A DNA stretch of 64,000 bases from Roseiarcus fermentans (GTDB taxonomy: Bacteria; Pseudomonadota; Alphaproteobacteria; Rhizobiales; Beijerinckiaceae). Every line of letters starts with the position of its first letter. Within the stretch, counting starts at the first letter, position 1. Under the pieces are notes generated by a model. It did not search any database and was not told the origin of the DNA. It saw nothing but the letters and a program-made list of their open reading frames with translations. The stretch spans positions 81,925-145,924 of the forward strand of contig NZ_QNRK01000016.1 of NCBI RefSeq assembly GCF_003315135.1, read 5' to 3'. The position numbers were made by a program, and so were the translations under genes. Shown in pieces: positions 38,098 through 47,644 of this stretch.

Positions 38098-39030
38098 ATG
38101 GATAACTTCCTCCAGCAGCTCATCAACGGGCTGACGCTCGGATCGATCTACGGACTCATCGCCATCGGCTACACGATGGTTTACGGCATCATCGGCATGG
38201 TGAATTTCGCCCACGGCGACCTGTTCATGCTGTCGGCCTTCATCGCCCTGATCCTCTTCATGATCCTCACCCAGATTCTTCATCTGGGCTCGCTTCCGAT
38301 CGCCTTCTTCGTCGTGCTGGTGGGGGCGATGGCGCTGACGGGACTGTGGAACTGGACGATCGAGCGGCTGGCGTACCGGCCGCTGAGAGGGTCCTTCCGC
38401 CTCGCGCCGCTGATCTCGGCGATCGGCATGTCGATCTTTTTGTCGAATTTCGTTCAGGTGGTGCAGGGGCCACGCAACAAGCCGGCGCCGCAATTGCCCA
38501 ACCACGTCTTCAACCTCACCGACGGACTGGGCGGCGCCAAGGGCGCCTATTCGGTGACGCTGTCGGTTCGCCAGATCCTGATCATGGTCGTGACCACGGT
38601 CCTCCTCGCCGCCTTCTGGTATCTCGTCCAGCATACCTCGCTCGGACGCGCCCAGCGCGCCTGCGAGCAGGACCGCAAGATGGCGGCGCTGCTCGGAATC
38701 GACGTCGACGCCACGATCTCGATCACCTTCATCATCGGCGCGGCGCTGGCGGCGGTCGCGGGCGTGATGTTCGTCATGTACTACGGGGTGGTCAATTTCG
38801 CCGACGGGTTCGTCCCCGGCGTCAAGGCGTTCACCGCCGCGGTGCTCGGCGGCATCGGGTCGCTTCCCGGCGCCGTGCTCGGCGGCCTGCTGATCGGCCT
38901 GATCGAGGTGTTCTGGTCGTCCTACTTCACCACCGACTACAAGGATGTGGCGGCGTTCATGATTCTCGCCATCACGTTGATCTTCATGCCCTCCGGCATC
39001 CTCGGGCGGCCCGAAGTGGAGAAGGTCTGA
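38098..39030 (+). CDS. livH: Branched-chain amino acid/amide ABC permease LivH-type
   Basis: A 310-residue inner-membrane permease with about eight helices. It starts MDNFLQQLINGLTLGSIYGL, typical of LivH, and has the coupling-loop segment CEQDRKMAALLGIDVD. An AAGGGGA-like Shine-Dalgarno lies about 12 bases before ATG 38098. The operon continues livM, livG, livF, a DUF6867-like gene and livK. The family imports branched-chain amino acids, short-chain amides or urea; the substrate is not decided by sequence. Confidence 0.93.
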   Translation: MDNFLQQLINGLTLGSIYGLIAIGYTMVYGIIGMVNFAHGDLFMLSAFIALILFMILTQILHLGSLPIAFFVVLVGAMALTGLWNWTIERLAYRPLRGSFRLAPLISAIGMSIFLSNFVQVVQGPRNKPAPQLPNHVFNLTDGLGGAKGAYSVTLSVRQILIMVVTTVLLAAFWYLVQHTSLGRAQRACEQDRKMAALLGIDVDATISITFIIGAALAAVAGVMFVMYYGVVNFADGFVPGVKAFTAAVLGGIGSLPGAVLGGLLIGLIEVFWSSYFTTDYKDVAAFMILAITLIFMPSGILGRPEVEKV

Positions 39031-39032
39031 CC

Positions 39033-40487
39033 ATGACCGCCGCGCCGCAATCCAAGCCGCTCGCGGATCCGGACGCAAAAGCCGCGCCCTCGATCGTTCC
39101 CGCGCTGCGCAACGCTTTCGCCGCCGCGCTGGTCGCTTTCGGGCTCTGCTTCCCGATCATCAGCTACCACGCCGAATCCAACATCAACAACGAACTGGTG
39201 CTGGTCAGCCGGTGGCCGCTGTCGCTCGGCATCGCTGCGGTGGTCTTCCTGTTCTTCTTTTTCCGCCAGGTGTCGCCGCCGGACTGGCGCGTCTGGTTCG
39301 ACCGGGTCGGCGCGGTGGCGGCCGGCGGCATGGGCGGCGCGCTCGCCGAATCGGCCGCCGAAGGGGAGGGGACCGCCGCGCCGTCGAAGGCCCGGACGCG
39401 GTTCTCCGAGTGGTTCGGGCCGTTCGCGCTCGGCGTCGTGATCCTGTTCCCGCTGATCATGCTCGGGCTGCTCGGGCCGAACGGCTCGCTGAAATGGATC
39501 AACAACTACGGCATCCAGATCATGATCTACGTCATGCTGGGTTGGGGGCTGAACATCGTGGTCGGCCTCGCCGGGCTGCTCGACCTCGGCTACGTCGCCT
39601 TCTACGCGGTCGGCGCCTATTCCTACGCCCTGCTCTCGACCACCCTCGGGCTGTCGTTCTGGATCTGCCTGCCGCTCGCCGGCATCCTGGCGGCGATGTG
39701 GGGCGTCATCCTCGGCTTCCCCGTCCTGCGCCTGCGCGGCGACTATCTCGCGATCGTCACGCTCGCCTTCGGCGAGATCATCCGCCTCGTGCTGATCAAC
39801 TGGGTCGACTTCACCAACGGCTACGCCGGCATCTCCGGCATCCCGCACGTCACCTTCTTCGGCATTCCGTTCAACGACGAAGACAACGGTTTCTCGGCGA
39901 TCTTCCATCTGCCCTTTTCGCCGATCTACCGCACCATCTTCCTGTTCTATCTCATTCTGGCGCTCGCGCTGCTGACCAACTTCATCACGCTGCGGCTGCG
40001 CCGGCTGCCGATCGGCCGCGCCTGGGAGGCCTTGCGCGAGGACGAGATCGCCTGCCGCTCGCTCGGCATCAACACCACCAACACCAAGCTCACCGCCTTC
40101 GCGCTGGGCGCCATGTTCGGCGGCTTCGCCGGTTCGTTCTTCGCGGTGCGCCAGGGCTTCGTCAGCCCGGAGAGCTTCACCTTCATGGAATCGGCGACCA
40201 TCCTCGCCATCGTCGTGCTCGGCGGCATGGGCTCGCAGCTCGGCGTCGCGATCGCCGCCGCGGTAATGATCGGCGCGCCCGAGCTGATGCGCGAGCTCGA
40301 CTGGATGAAGAAGATTTTCGGCGAGGACTTCGACCCGACGCAGTACCGCATGCTGCTGTTCGGGGCGGCCATGGTGGTGATGATGATCTGGAAGCCGCGC
40401 GGTCTCGTGTCGACCCGCTCCCCCTCGATATTCCTGAAGGAACGCAAGGCCGTGTCCGGCGATCTGGTCAAGGAAGGGCACGGCTGA
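39033..40487 (+). CDS. livM: Branched-chain amino acid/amide ABC permease LivM-type
   Basis: A 484-residue permease, longer than many LivM proteins because of an N-terminal extension with two extra hydrophobic segments (about 28-48 and 64-80) and a charged linker (about 90-130). The core has GWGLNIVVGLAGLLDLGYVAF and EALREDEIACRSLGIN. It follows livH by two bases and shares one base with livG. It forms the membrane channel with LivH. Confidence 0.93.
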   Translation: MTAAPQSKPLADPDAKAAPSIVPALRNAFAAALVAFGLCFPIISYHAESNINNELVLVSRWPLSLGIAAVVFLFFFFRQVSPPDWRVWFDRVGAVAAGGMGGALAESAAEGEGTAAPSKARTRFSEWFGPFALGVVILFPLIMLGLLGPNGSLKWINNYGIQIMIYVMLGWGLNIVVGLAGLLDLGYVAFYAVGAYSYALLSTTLGLSFWICLPLAGILAAMWGVILGFPVLRLRGDYLAIVTLAFGEIIRLVLINWVDFTNGYAGISGIPHVTFFGIPFNDEDNGFSAIFHLPFSPIYRTIFLFYLILALALLTNFITLRLRRLPIGRAWEALREDEIACRSLGINTTNTKLTAFALGAMFGGFAGSFFAVRQGFVSPESFTFMESATILAIVVLGGMGSQLGVAIAAAVMIGAPELMRELDWMKKIFGEDFDPTQYRMLLFGAAMVVMMIWKPRGLVSTRSPSIFLKERKAVSGDLVKEGHG

Positions 40488-41394
40488 TGAACTGGCTCAC
40501 GAGCCCGCTCCTGACCGTCGAGAACCTCACCATGCGGTTCGGCGGCCTCATCGCGGTCAACGCCTTCTCGTTCACTGTCGGACGCGGCGACATCACCGCG
40601 CTGATCGGACCGAACGGCGCCGGCAAGACGACCGTGTTCAACTGCGTCACCGGCTTCTACAAGCCGACCGAGGGCCGGCTCGCGCTCGCGCGGGACGGCG
40701 TCGTCACCCGCGAGGCGATCGAAGCCGCCACCCACGCCAGCGGGCGCCACGCGGCGACCGCGACCGGCGAACTGTTCCTGCTCGAGCGCATGCCGGATTT
40801 CGAGATCTCGCGAAAGGCCCGCGTCGCGCGCACGTTCCAGAACATTCGTCTGTTTCAGGGCATGACGGTGCTGGAGAATCTTCTGGTCGCGCACCACAAC
40901 CCGCTGATGAAGGCGAGCGGCATGACCGTGCTCGGCCTGATCGGCGCGCCGAGCTACCGCCGGCGCGAGGCGGAGGTGGTCGAGCACGCGAAATACTGGC
41001 TCGACAAGATCGGCCTGATCGACCGGGCCGACGATCCGGCCGGCGAGCTCCCCTACGGCGCGCAGCGCAGGCTCGAGATCGCCCGCGCCATGTGCACCGA
41101 TCCAGTGCTGCTGTGCCTCGACGAGCCGGCGGCCGGCCTCAACCCGCGCGAATCGGCGGACCTGAGCGCGCTGCTGCGCTCGATCCGCGCCGATCACAAG
41201 ACCTCGGTGCTGCTGATCGAACACGACATGTCGGTCGTGATGCAGATTTCGGATCATGTCGTCGTGCTCGACTACGGGGTCAAGATCGCCGACGGCACCC
41301 CCGCCGAGGTGCGCGCCGACCCCAAGGTGATCGCCGCCTATCTCGGCGTCGCCGACGAGGAAGAGCTGGAAACGATCGAGAAGGAGCTCGAGCA

Positions 41395-41398
<4 letters not shown>
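40487..41398 (+). CDS. livG: ABC ATPase LivG-type
   Basis: A 303-residue ATPase. Walker A is GPNGAGKTT; the signature region reads LPYGAQRRLEIARAM in place of LSGGQ-like, normal for LivG; Walker B is LLCLDEPAAGLNP. A roughly 35-residue insertion after Walker A (about 65-95) is larger than in E. coli LivG. The start overlaps the livM stop by one base and the end overlaps livF by four bases. Confidence 0.93.
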
Positions 41399-42134
<736 letters not shown>

Positions 42135-42135
<1 letters not shown>

Positions 42136-42491
42136 TGGCCGGCATCCTCTATTCCGACACGCCCTGGGGCCTCGTCACCTTCGTGCTCCTGACGCTCGTT
42201 CTCGGCGGCGCGGGCGCGTGGGCGTCGGGCCGTGCGCTGGCGCAGACCTGGCGGCCGGTGGCGATGATCCTGCTCTACATGCTGTTCCTGACCGCCGGCG
42301 TGCGCTTCCTGCATTACGCTTTATACGGGGAGCCGCTTCTGTCGGCGCAATTTTTCCTCGTCGCCTACGTCTGGAACACGCTCGTCGCCGGCTTCGGCTA
42401 TCGCGCCATGCGGGCGCAGCAGATGGCGACCCAGTATTCGTGGGCCTACGAGCGCGTCGGCCTGAGCTGGCGGGCCAGGAGCGGGGCATGA
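42135..42491 (+). CDS. DUF6867-like small membrane protein in liv operon
   Basis: A 118-residue protein with three hydrophobic helices (about 12-32, 40-60, 72-92) and a short soluble C-terminus. It resembles the DUF6867 family, seen at this exact place between livF and livK in Hyphomicrobiales. Its start overlaps the livF stop in TGATG. Tight coupling to transporter genes suggests an accessory subunit of the LivHMGF complex, but no function is known. Confidence 0.75.
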
Positions 42492-42638
42492 GCTTCGATT
42501 CGCCCGTCCGCGCATTGCGGTTTTTTCAGGTGACTCTTTCTCGGAAACGAGAAAGGATCGGCGCCCAAGGCGGATCGACATCCGCCCGGGGCGGCTTTGG
42601 GAGGGCCTGGCGCCCCGAACTCACGGGAGTATCTTCAC

Positions 42639-43754
42639 ATGCATAAGTACTGGCTGTCGGGCGTGGCGCTCGTTGCCGCCCTGGCGTTTTCCGGCGCCGC
42701 CAGCGCGGACATCAAGATCGGCGTCGCGGGGCCGATCACGGGTCCCAATGCGGCGTTCGGAGCGCAGTTGGTCAACGGCACGCAGCAGGCCGTCGACGAC
42801 ATCAACAAGGCTGGCGGCATTCTCGGCCAGAAGCTCGTGCTCGAGCAGGGCGACGACGTCAGCGACCCGAAACAGGGCGTTTCGGTCGCCAATAAATTCG
42901 TCGGCGACGGCGTCAAATTCGTCATCGGCCACTTCAACTCGGGCGTGACCATCCCGGCCTCCGACGTCTATTCGGAGAACGACATTCTGTTCGTCACCCC
43001 CTCGGCGACCAATCCGAAGCTGACCGACCGCAAGCTGTGGGACGCGTTCCGCACCTGCGGCCGCGACGACCAGCAGGGCCTCGTCTGGGCCGAACTCGCC
43101 CGCGACAAGCTCAAGGGCAAGAAGATCGCGATCATTCACGACAAGACCACCTACGGCAAGGGCCTCGCCGACGCCGCGCGCGACAACATGCACAAGTTCG
43201 GCGTCAACGAGGTGCTGTACGAAGGCGTGAACACGGGTGAGAAGGACTATTCCGCGATCGTCTCCAAGATCAAGGAATCGGGCGCCGATTACATCATGTG
43301 GGGCGGCCTGCACACCGAGGGCGGCCTGATCCTGCGCCAGATGCGCGATCAGGGCATGAAGACGGTCATGATCTCCGGCGACGGCATCACCGACAACGAG
43401 TTCGCCCAGATCGGCGGCCCGGGCGTCGAGGGCACGCTGATGACCTTCGGCCCGGATCCGCGCAACAACCCGAACGCGAAGGACGTGGTCGCCGAGTTCA
43501 AGGGCAAGAACTTCGACCCCGAGGCCTATACGCTCTACTCCTACGCCGGCCTGCAGATCATCAAGCAGGCGGCCGAGAAGGCCAAGTCGGTCGACCCGAA
43601 GAAGGTCGCGGAAGTCATGCATTCGGGCATGCCGTTCCACACCGTCATCGGCGACATCGCCTACGACGCCAAGGGCGACCGCAAGTCCGTCGACTTCGTC
43701 TGGTACGTCTGGAAGAAGATGCCCGACGGCAAGATCAGCTACGAGCAGCTGTGA
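42639..43754 (+). CDS. livK: Periplasmic branched-chain amino acid/amide-binding protein
   Basis: A 371-residue type 1 periplasmic-binding protein. Residues 1-23 are a signal peptide ending ASADI. The mature start IKIGVAGPITGPNAAFGAQL and YGKGLADAARD are LivK-like. The start is ATG 42639 with GGGAG upstream. It delivers substrate to LivHM. Lying last, after a 147-base gap, it may be expressed at a different level. Two hairpins follow the stop. Confidence 0.93.
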   Translation: MHKYWLSGVALVAALAFSGAASADIKIGVAGPITGPNAAFGAQLVNGTQQAVDDINKAGGILGQKLVLEQGDDVSDPKQGVSVANKFVGDGVKFVIGHFNSGVTIPASDVYSENDILFVTPSATNPKLTDRKLWDAFRTCGRDDQQGLVWAELARDKLKGKKIAIIHDKTTYGKGLADAARDNMHKFGVNEVLYEGVNTGEKDYSAIVSKIKESGADYIMWGGLHTEGGLILRQMRDQGMKTVMISGDGITDNEFAQIGGPGVEGTLMTFGPDPRNNPNAKDVVAEFKGKNFDPEAYTLYSYAGLQIIKQAAEKAKSVDPKKVAEVMHSGMPFHTVIGDIAYDAKGDRKSVDFVWYVWKKMPDGKISYEQL

Positions 43755-43774
43755 GCAACGACTGAAATCCGGGG

Positions 43775-43803
43775 CCCGGCGGAGCGCATGCGCCTCCGCC
43801 GGG
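43775..43803 (+). terminator. Stem-loop after livK
   Basis: A perfect 10-bp stem (CCCGGCGGAG / CTCCGCCGGG) with a 9-base loop, 20 bases after the livK stop. No T run follows, so it probably protects the 3' end. Confidence 0.5.
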
Positions 43804-43858
43804 TCGTCCCGGGCGGGAAGACGAGGGGGCGCGCGAACGCGCTCGCAGGACTGACGAT

Positions 43859-43882
43859 CCGCCGGCGACGGCGGGCTTTTTT
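43859..43882 (+). terminator. Rho-independent terminator of liv operon
   Basis: CCGCCG-GCGA-CGGCGG stem-loop followed by GC and six T residues. It is a standard intrinsic terminator. Confidence 0.8.
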
Positions 43883-44142
43883 GATGGTAAGCCCGCCGGA
43901 GATCTCGCCGCCTTGCCTGGCGTGGCGGCTCCGGCCAGCCGCAGGCTTCCTGTTGACTCTATTTGCAGCCGTCGCAGTTCCGGCCGTTAAGTGTGGCATT
44001 TCCCGATGTTTACGTCGCCTTATGCAGGCGGAGCCGCACCCTCAGAGTGGTGACCTCCTGTCTTATCCCGAATTCGTCTTGCGCTTTCTAGCAGTGCGCG
44101 ACAACATCAGGATTTAGAGGTAGCGCCCGTGGATTTCCCGAC
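43883..44142. other. Upstream region of the Fic gene
   Basis: AT-richer sequence marking the left edge of a small foreign-looking segment. A TTGACT motif occurs near 43954, but no matching -10 was found. No gene seen. Confidence 0.35.
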
Positions 44143-45264
44143 GTGGATCAGCCTGTTCGATACCATCTAGGGGGTTTTCCTCCGGTAAACATTGATTGGC
44201 AACAATTGGTGCCTTTGATTGGGCGAGCAAACGCTGCGCTTGCCCGTTACGATGGGCTAGTCGCGTCGATTCCAAATGCTGCAGTCTTGCTGTCGCCCCT
44301 CACGACACAGGAGGCGGTACTGTCTTCAAAGATTGAAGGCACCGTCGTCACGATGGGAGAGGTTCTGAAGCTCGAGGCCGGAGCTGGCGATGACCTCGCG
44401 CAACCGAAGCGAGACGACGCTGAGGAAATCACGAATTATCGGACAGCGCTGCGATTCGCTTCTAATTCACTAGCTGACCGTCCGCTCTCGCAATCTCTTA
44501 TAAAGGAGACGCACGCGCTATTGATGAATGGTGTTCGCGGAAGGGATAAAGATCCGGGAAATTATCGTAACGAACAAAACTGGGTAGGGACGAGAGGTTG
44601 TCCTATTGCAGATGCGTCCTTTATACCGATACCTCAAGCGCATCTTCAATTCGGTATGGACAATTGGGCAAAGTACGTTAGTGAGACGAGAGAGCTCGAT
44701 ACATTGGTTCAGCTAGCAATTGTTCATGCGGAATTCGAGGCGCTTCATCCGTTCAAGGATGGTAACGGCCGTCTTGGCCGAATGATAATTCCTCTATTCC
44801 TGTACGAAAGAAAGATACTGAGTGGTCCGAATTTTTACATGAGTGGTTATTTGGAGGCGCGTCGAGAGGAATACATTGAAGCGCTCCGCAGAATATCCCG
44901 CAACGGTAGCTGGACGGAATGGTGTCAATTTTTCTTGAGCGGGCTCATTGAACAAGCATCAGAAAATCAAGCAAGAGCGCAGTCAATAATTGAGTTGAAC
45001 CGTAAGATGTCCGGACAGGTCGCGGAGGCAACCCATTCAGAACACGCAAGCAGTGCTGTAGAATTCTTATTCTCTAACCCAATTTTTGCCAGTTCCCACT
45101 TTGTTGAGTATTCGCATATTCCACGTCCGACTGCCTTACGCTTTCTACGCGTGCTTCGAGATAAGGGCGTGTTGCGAGTCATTGTTGAGGGTTCTGGGCC
45201 TCGGCCGGCGATATACGCATTTCCCGAGTTACTCAATATCGCAGAGGGAAAGCCGCTATTTTGA
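44143..45264 (+). CDS. Fic-domain protein (probable AMPylator) with N-terminal inhibitory helix
   Basis: A 373-residue Fic protein. The core motif HPFKDGNGRLGR begins at His202 and matches the AMP-transferring consensus. An N-terminal SSKIEG (61-66) fits the self-inhibitory S/T-xxx-E-G helix, so it is a self-regulated (class II-like) Fic enzyme. Residues 300-370 look like a winged helix (SHIPRPTALRFLRVLRDKGVLR), common in Fic/DOC proteins of this size. The start is GTG 44143. GC content is far below neighbours, pointing to transfer. No antitoxin partner is visible. Confidence 0.9.
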   Translation: MDQPVRYHLGGFPPVNIDWQQLVPLIGRANAALARYDGLVASIPNAAVLLSPLTTQEAVLSSKIEGTVVTMGEVLKLEAGAGDDLAQPKRDDAEEITNYRTALRFASNSLADRPLSQSLIKETHALLMNGVRGRDKDPGNYRNEQNWVGTRGCPIADASFIPIPQAHLQFGMDNWAKYVSETRELDTLVQLAIVHAEFEALHPFKDGNGRLGRMIIPLFLYERKILSGPNFYMSGYLEARREEYIEALRRISRNGSWTEWCQFFLSGLIEQASENQARAQSIIELNRKMSGQVAEATHSEHASSAVEFLFSNPIFASSHFVEYSHIPRPTALRFLRVLRDKGVLRVIVEGSGPRPAIYAFPELLNIAEGKPLF

Positions 45265-45290
45265 GTCTCACCAATTAGCAGCTAGGCGAG

Positions 45291-45324
45291 AAGCGTCTCA
45301 TTTTCTCGTTAAAATGAGACGCTT
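45291..45324. terminator. Perfect 14-bp stem-loop after fic
   Basis: AAGCGTCTCATTTT, six bases, AAAATGAGACGCTT: a perfect stem with A/T at the loop side, 27 bases past the fic stop. Outer GTCTCAC (45265-45271) and GTGAGAC (45344-45350) add a second nested pair. Confidence 0.65.
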
Positions 45325-45422
45325 GTGGGCCAGTGGTCAATGAGTGAGACGGTTCAAGATAACGGAAAGGCGAGGTGGTCACCCGGTTGTCCATCTCAAC
45401 GCCGCCCGACGAGGATCCGGCG

Positions 45423-46187
45423 ATGACTCCGAACGAGCTTCTCGACGAAACCATCGACGCGCACGGCGGCCGCGAGCGGTGGCGGCGCGTCGCCGCGATC
45501 CGCGCGAAACTGTCCTCGGGCGGGCTCGCCTTTCGGTCGCGCTGCCAGCCGAACGCGCTGAAGCGCCTCGCGATCGAGGTGCGCCCGCACGCGGTCGCGG
45601 TCTCGCTCGGCGACTTCGTGCGTCCGGGCTGGCGCGGCGACTGGACGCCGGCGCTCGCCGCGATCCGCGACGACCGGGGGACGGTCGTGGCCGAGCGGCG
45701 CGACCCGCGCAGCCATTTCCGCGGTCCGCTCAATCAGGTCTACTGGGACAAGCTCGACATTTTGACCTTCGCCGGCGCGGCGCTCTGGAACTATCTCGCG
45801 TTTCCCTTCATTCTGGAGCGTCCGGGCGTCGCGCCGACCGCGGTCGGCGAGGACAACGGCGCCCTCCGGCTCGACGTCCGCTTCGCGCCCGAAGTTCCGA
45901 CCCATTGCGCGCGCCAGAGCTTTCATCTCGACGCCCGCCGCCGCCTCGTCCGGCACGACTATACCGCCGAAGCGATCGGCTCCTGGGCGACGGGCGCCAA
46001 CCTTTGCCTCGCGAGCGAGGTCGTCGGCGGCCTCCGCTTCACCACGCGCCGAAAGGTCTTTCCGCGCCTCGGGCCGTGGAAGACGGTCGTGCCGTTCCCG
46101 ACGCTGGTGTGGATCGAGATCGACGATCTCGCCGTCGACCTCCTCGATCCGCGCGGCGGCGTGACGGGGCGCCCGCTCCTGGGGTAA
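45423..46187 (+). CDS. Conserved-looking protein of unknown function
   Basis: A 254-residue protein starting MTPNELLDETIDAHGG at ATG 45423. The opening resembles the helix that begins many LolA/LppX-like lipid-carrier domains, and the body is beta-rich with repeated R/W strands. There is no signal peptide, so it would be cytoplasmic or the start is wrong. It is followed by two small genes on the same strand. No function assigned. Confidence 0.65.
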   Translation: MTPNELLDETIDAHGGRERWRRVAAIRAKLSSGGLAFRSRCQPNALKRLAIEVRPHAVAVSLGDFVRPGWRGDWTPALAAIRDDRGTVVAERRDPRSHFRGPLNQVYWDKLDILTFAGAALWNYLAFPFILERPGVAPTAVGEDNGALRLDVRFAPEVPTHCARQSFHLDARRRLVRHDYTAEAIGSWATGANLCLASEVVGGLRFTTRRKVFPRLGPWKTVVPFPTLVWIEIDDLAVDLLDPRGGVTGRPLLG

Positions 46188-46230
46188 GACCATGCGGCCC
46201 GCCCGGTCGGGGCCAGGAAGAGGGAGAGCC

Positions 46231-46440
46231 ATGCTCAGGATTTTCGCCGCCGCTTCGTTCGCCGCGCTCGTCGCCGCGACGCCGCTCGCCGCTGTCGCGC
46301 AGACCGAACCGGGCGCGCATCCGCACGATGCGCATCAGCCGACGCGCTCCTACCGCAGCGAGATGCGCAATCGGCGCGCTCAGGTCCATCACCGCGCCCG
46401 CGCCGGGGCCGAGCACGTGCGCCAGATGCACGAGCAGTAG
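46231..46440 (+). CDS. Small secreted His/Arg-rich protein
   Basis: A 69-residue protein with a clear signal peptide (1-25, ending AAVAQ). The mature 44 residues are rich in His and Arg (HPHDAHQPTRSY, VHHRARAGAEHVRQMHEQ). A GAGGGAGAG Shine-Dalgarno lies just before ATG 46231. A periplasmic metal-binding or nucleic-acid-binding role is possible but unproven. Confidence 0.65.
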   Translation: MLRIFAAASFAALVAATPLAAVAQTEPGAHPHDAHQPTRSYRSEMRNRRAQVHHRARAGAEHVRQMHEQ

Positions 46441-46506
46441 CCTCACCGAGGACGAAGGCGCGCCGGACGGCCCGGCGCGGCCCGCAACCGGGAGCGAAGC
46501 GCCCCC

Positions 46507-46899
46507 ATGACCGATTCGGATTTTCATCCCGGCGAGCGGATCGAGGCGCTGGAAAGCGCCATCGACGAGTTGCGCGAGGCGATCGCGCGCAGCCGCCGGC
46601 TGATGACCGCGGGCGGCGCCGCGGCCGTCGCCGGTCCGCTCCTGCTCGTCGCGCTGATCCTCGGCCTCGTCGCCTTCACGCCGGCGCTGACGCTGGTCGC
46701 GCTCGCGCTGCTGATCGGCGGGATCGTGCTCATGGGCAGCAGCAAGTCGAGCACCGAGCAACTGGAGCGCGCGCTCGCGCTCGCGCAAACGCAACGCGAC
46801 GCGGCCATCGACTCGCTCGGTCTCGTCGCCGACGAGCGCCCGCCGATCGACGCGCCGGGTCGCGTGCTGACGTGGCGAAGCCGGACCGAACGCCCCTGA
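46507..46899 (+). CDS. Small membrane protein with two helices
   Basis: A 130-residue protein. A short coiled N-terminal helix (ALESAIDELREAIARSRR), two adjacent membrane helices (about 36-55 and 58-78), then a second coiled segment (STEQLERALALAQTQRD). It resembles small unknown inner-membrane proteins. Same strand as the previous two genes; convergent with ccdA. Confidence 0.65.
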   Translation: MTDSDFHPGERIEALESAIDELREAIARSRRLMTAGGAAAVAGPLLLVALILGLVAFTPALTLVALALLIGGIVLMGSSKSSTEQLERALALAQTQRDAAIDSLGLVADERPPIDAPGRVLTWRSRTERP

Positions 46900-46915
46900 G
46901 GGGAGGGCGCCCGCC

Positions 46916-47644
46916 TCAGCCCACTTGGCCGAACTGCGGAAAGGTCTCGATCAGCCACAGCGACATCGACTGGAAGCCGCCGGTCAGAAACAGGACGCCG
47001 GTTCCGACCAGGAGGACGCCGACCGCTTTCTCGATCGCGCCGAAGCGCTTCTTGACCGCGCCGGAAGCGCGCATGAACGGCCCGATCGCGGCGGCGGCGG
47101 CGATGAACGGCAGGCCGAGCCCGAGGCTGTAGACGGCGAGCAGGCCGGCGCCGGCCGCGACCGTCTCCCGGCTGCCGGCGACCGCGAGAATGGTGGCGAG
47201 GATCGGGCCGATGCACGGCGTCCAGCCGAGCGCGAAGGCCATTCCCATCAGATAGGCGCTCCACGGGCCCGCCGGCTTGTCGATCGTGACGCGCGCCTCG
47301 CGCAGCATCGCCCCGATCCGGAACGCGCCGAGAAAGTGCAGCCCCATCAGGATCACGCCGATCCCGGCGGCGATCGACAGCACGTGGCTCCATTGCCGGA
47401 ACAGGCTGCCCAGCGCCGAGGCGGTCGCGCCGAAGGCGACGAACACGGTGGAGAAGCCGGCCACGAACAAGAGCGCGGTCACCAGAACGTCGCGCCGCGC
47501 GCGGGCCTCGCCCCCCTGCGCCAGCGATTCGACGCTCGCCCCGGCGAGATAGCAGAGATACGGCGCGGCGAGCGGCAGCACGCAGGGGCTGGCGAAGGAC
47601 AGCAGGCCTGCGCCGAAAGCCGCGGGAATGGAGACGTCGGTCAT
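46916..47644 (-). CDS. ccdA: CcdA/DsbD-type thiol-disulfide transporter
   Basis: A 242-residue inner-membrane protein with six helices. It carries the redox Cys pair in SPCVLPL (helix 1) and GWTPCIGP (helix 4), the family hallmark. It moves reducing power across the membrane for cytochrome c maturation or other periplasmic thiol proteins. No ccm genes are adjacent. The upstream GNAT frame ends over its start. Confidence 0.92.
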   Translation of the reverse strand: MTDVSIPAAFGAGLLSFASPCVLPLAAPYLCYLAGASVESLAQGGEARARRDVLVTALLFVAGFSTVFVAFGATASALGSLFRQWSHVLSIAAGIGVILMGLHFLGAFRIGAMLREARVTIDKPAGPWSAYLMGMAFALGWTPCIGPILATILAVAGSRETVAAGAGLLAVYSLGLGLPFIAAAAAIGPFMRASGAVKKRFGAIEKAVGVLLVGTGVLFLTGGFQSMSLWLIETFPQFGQVG

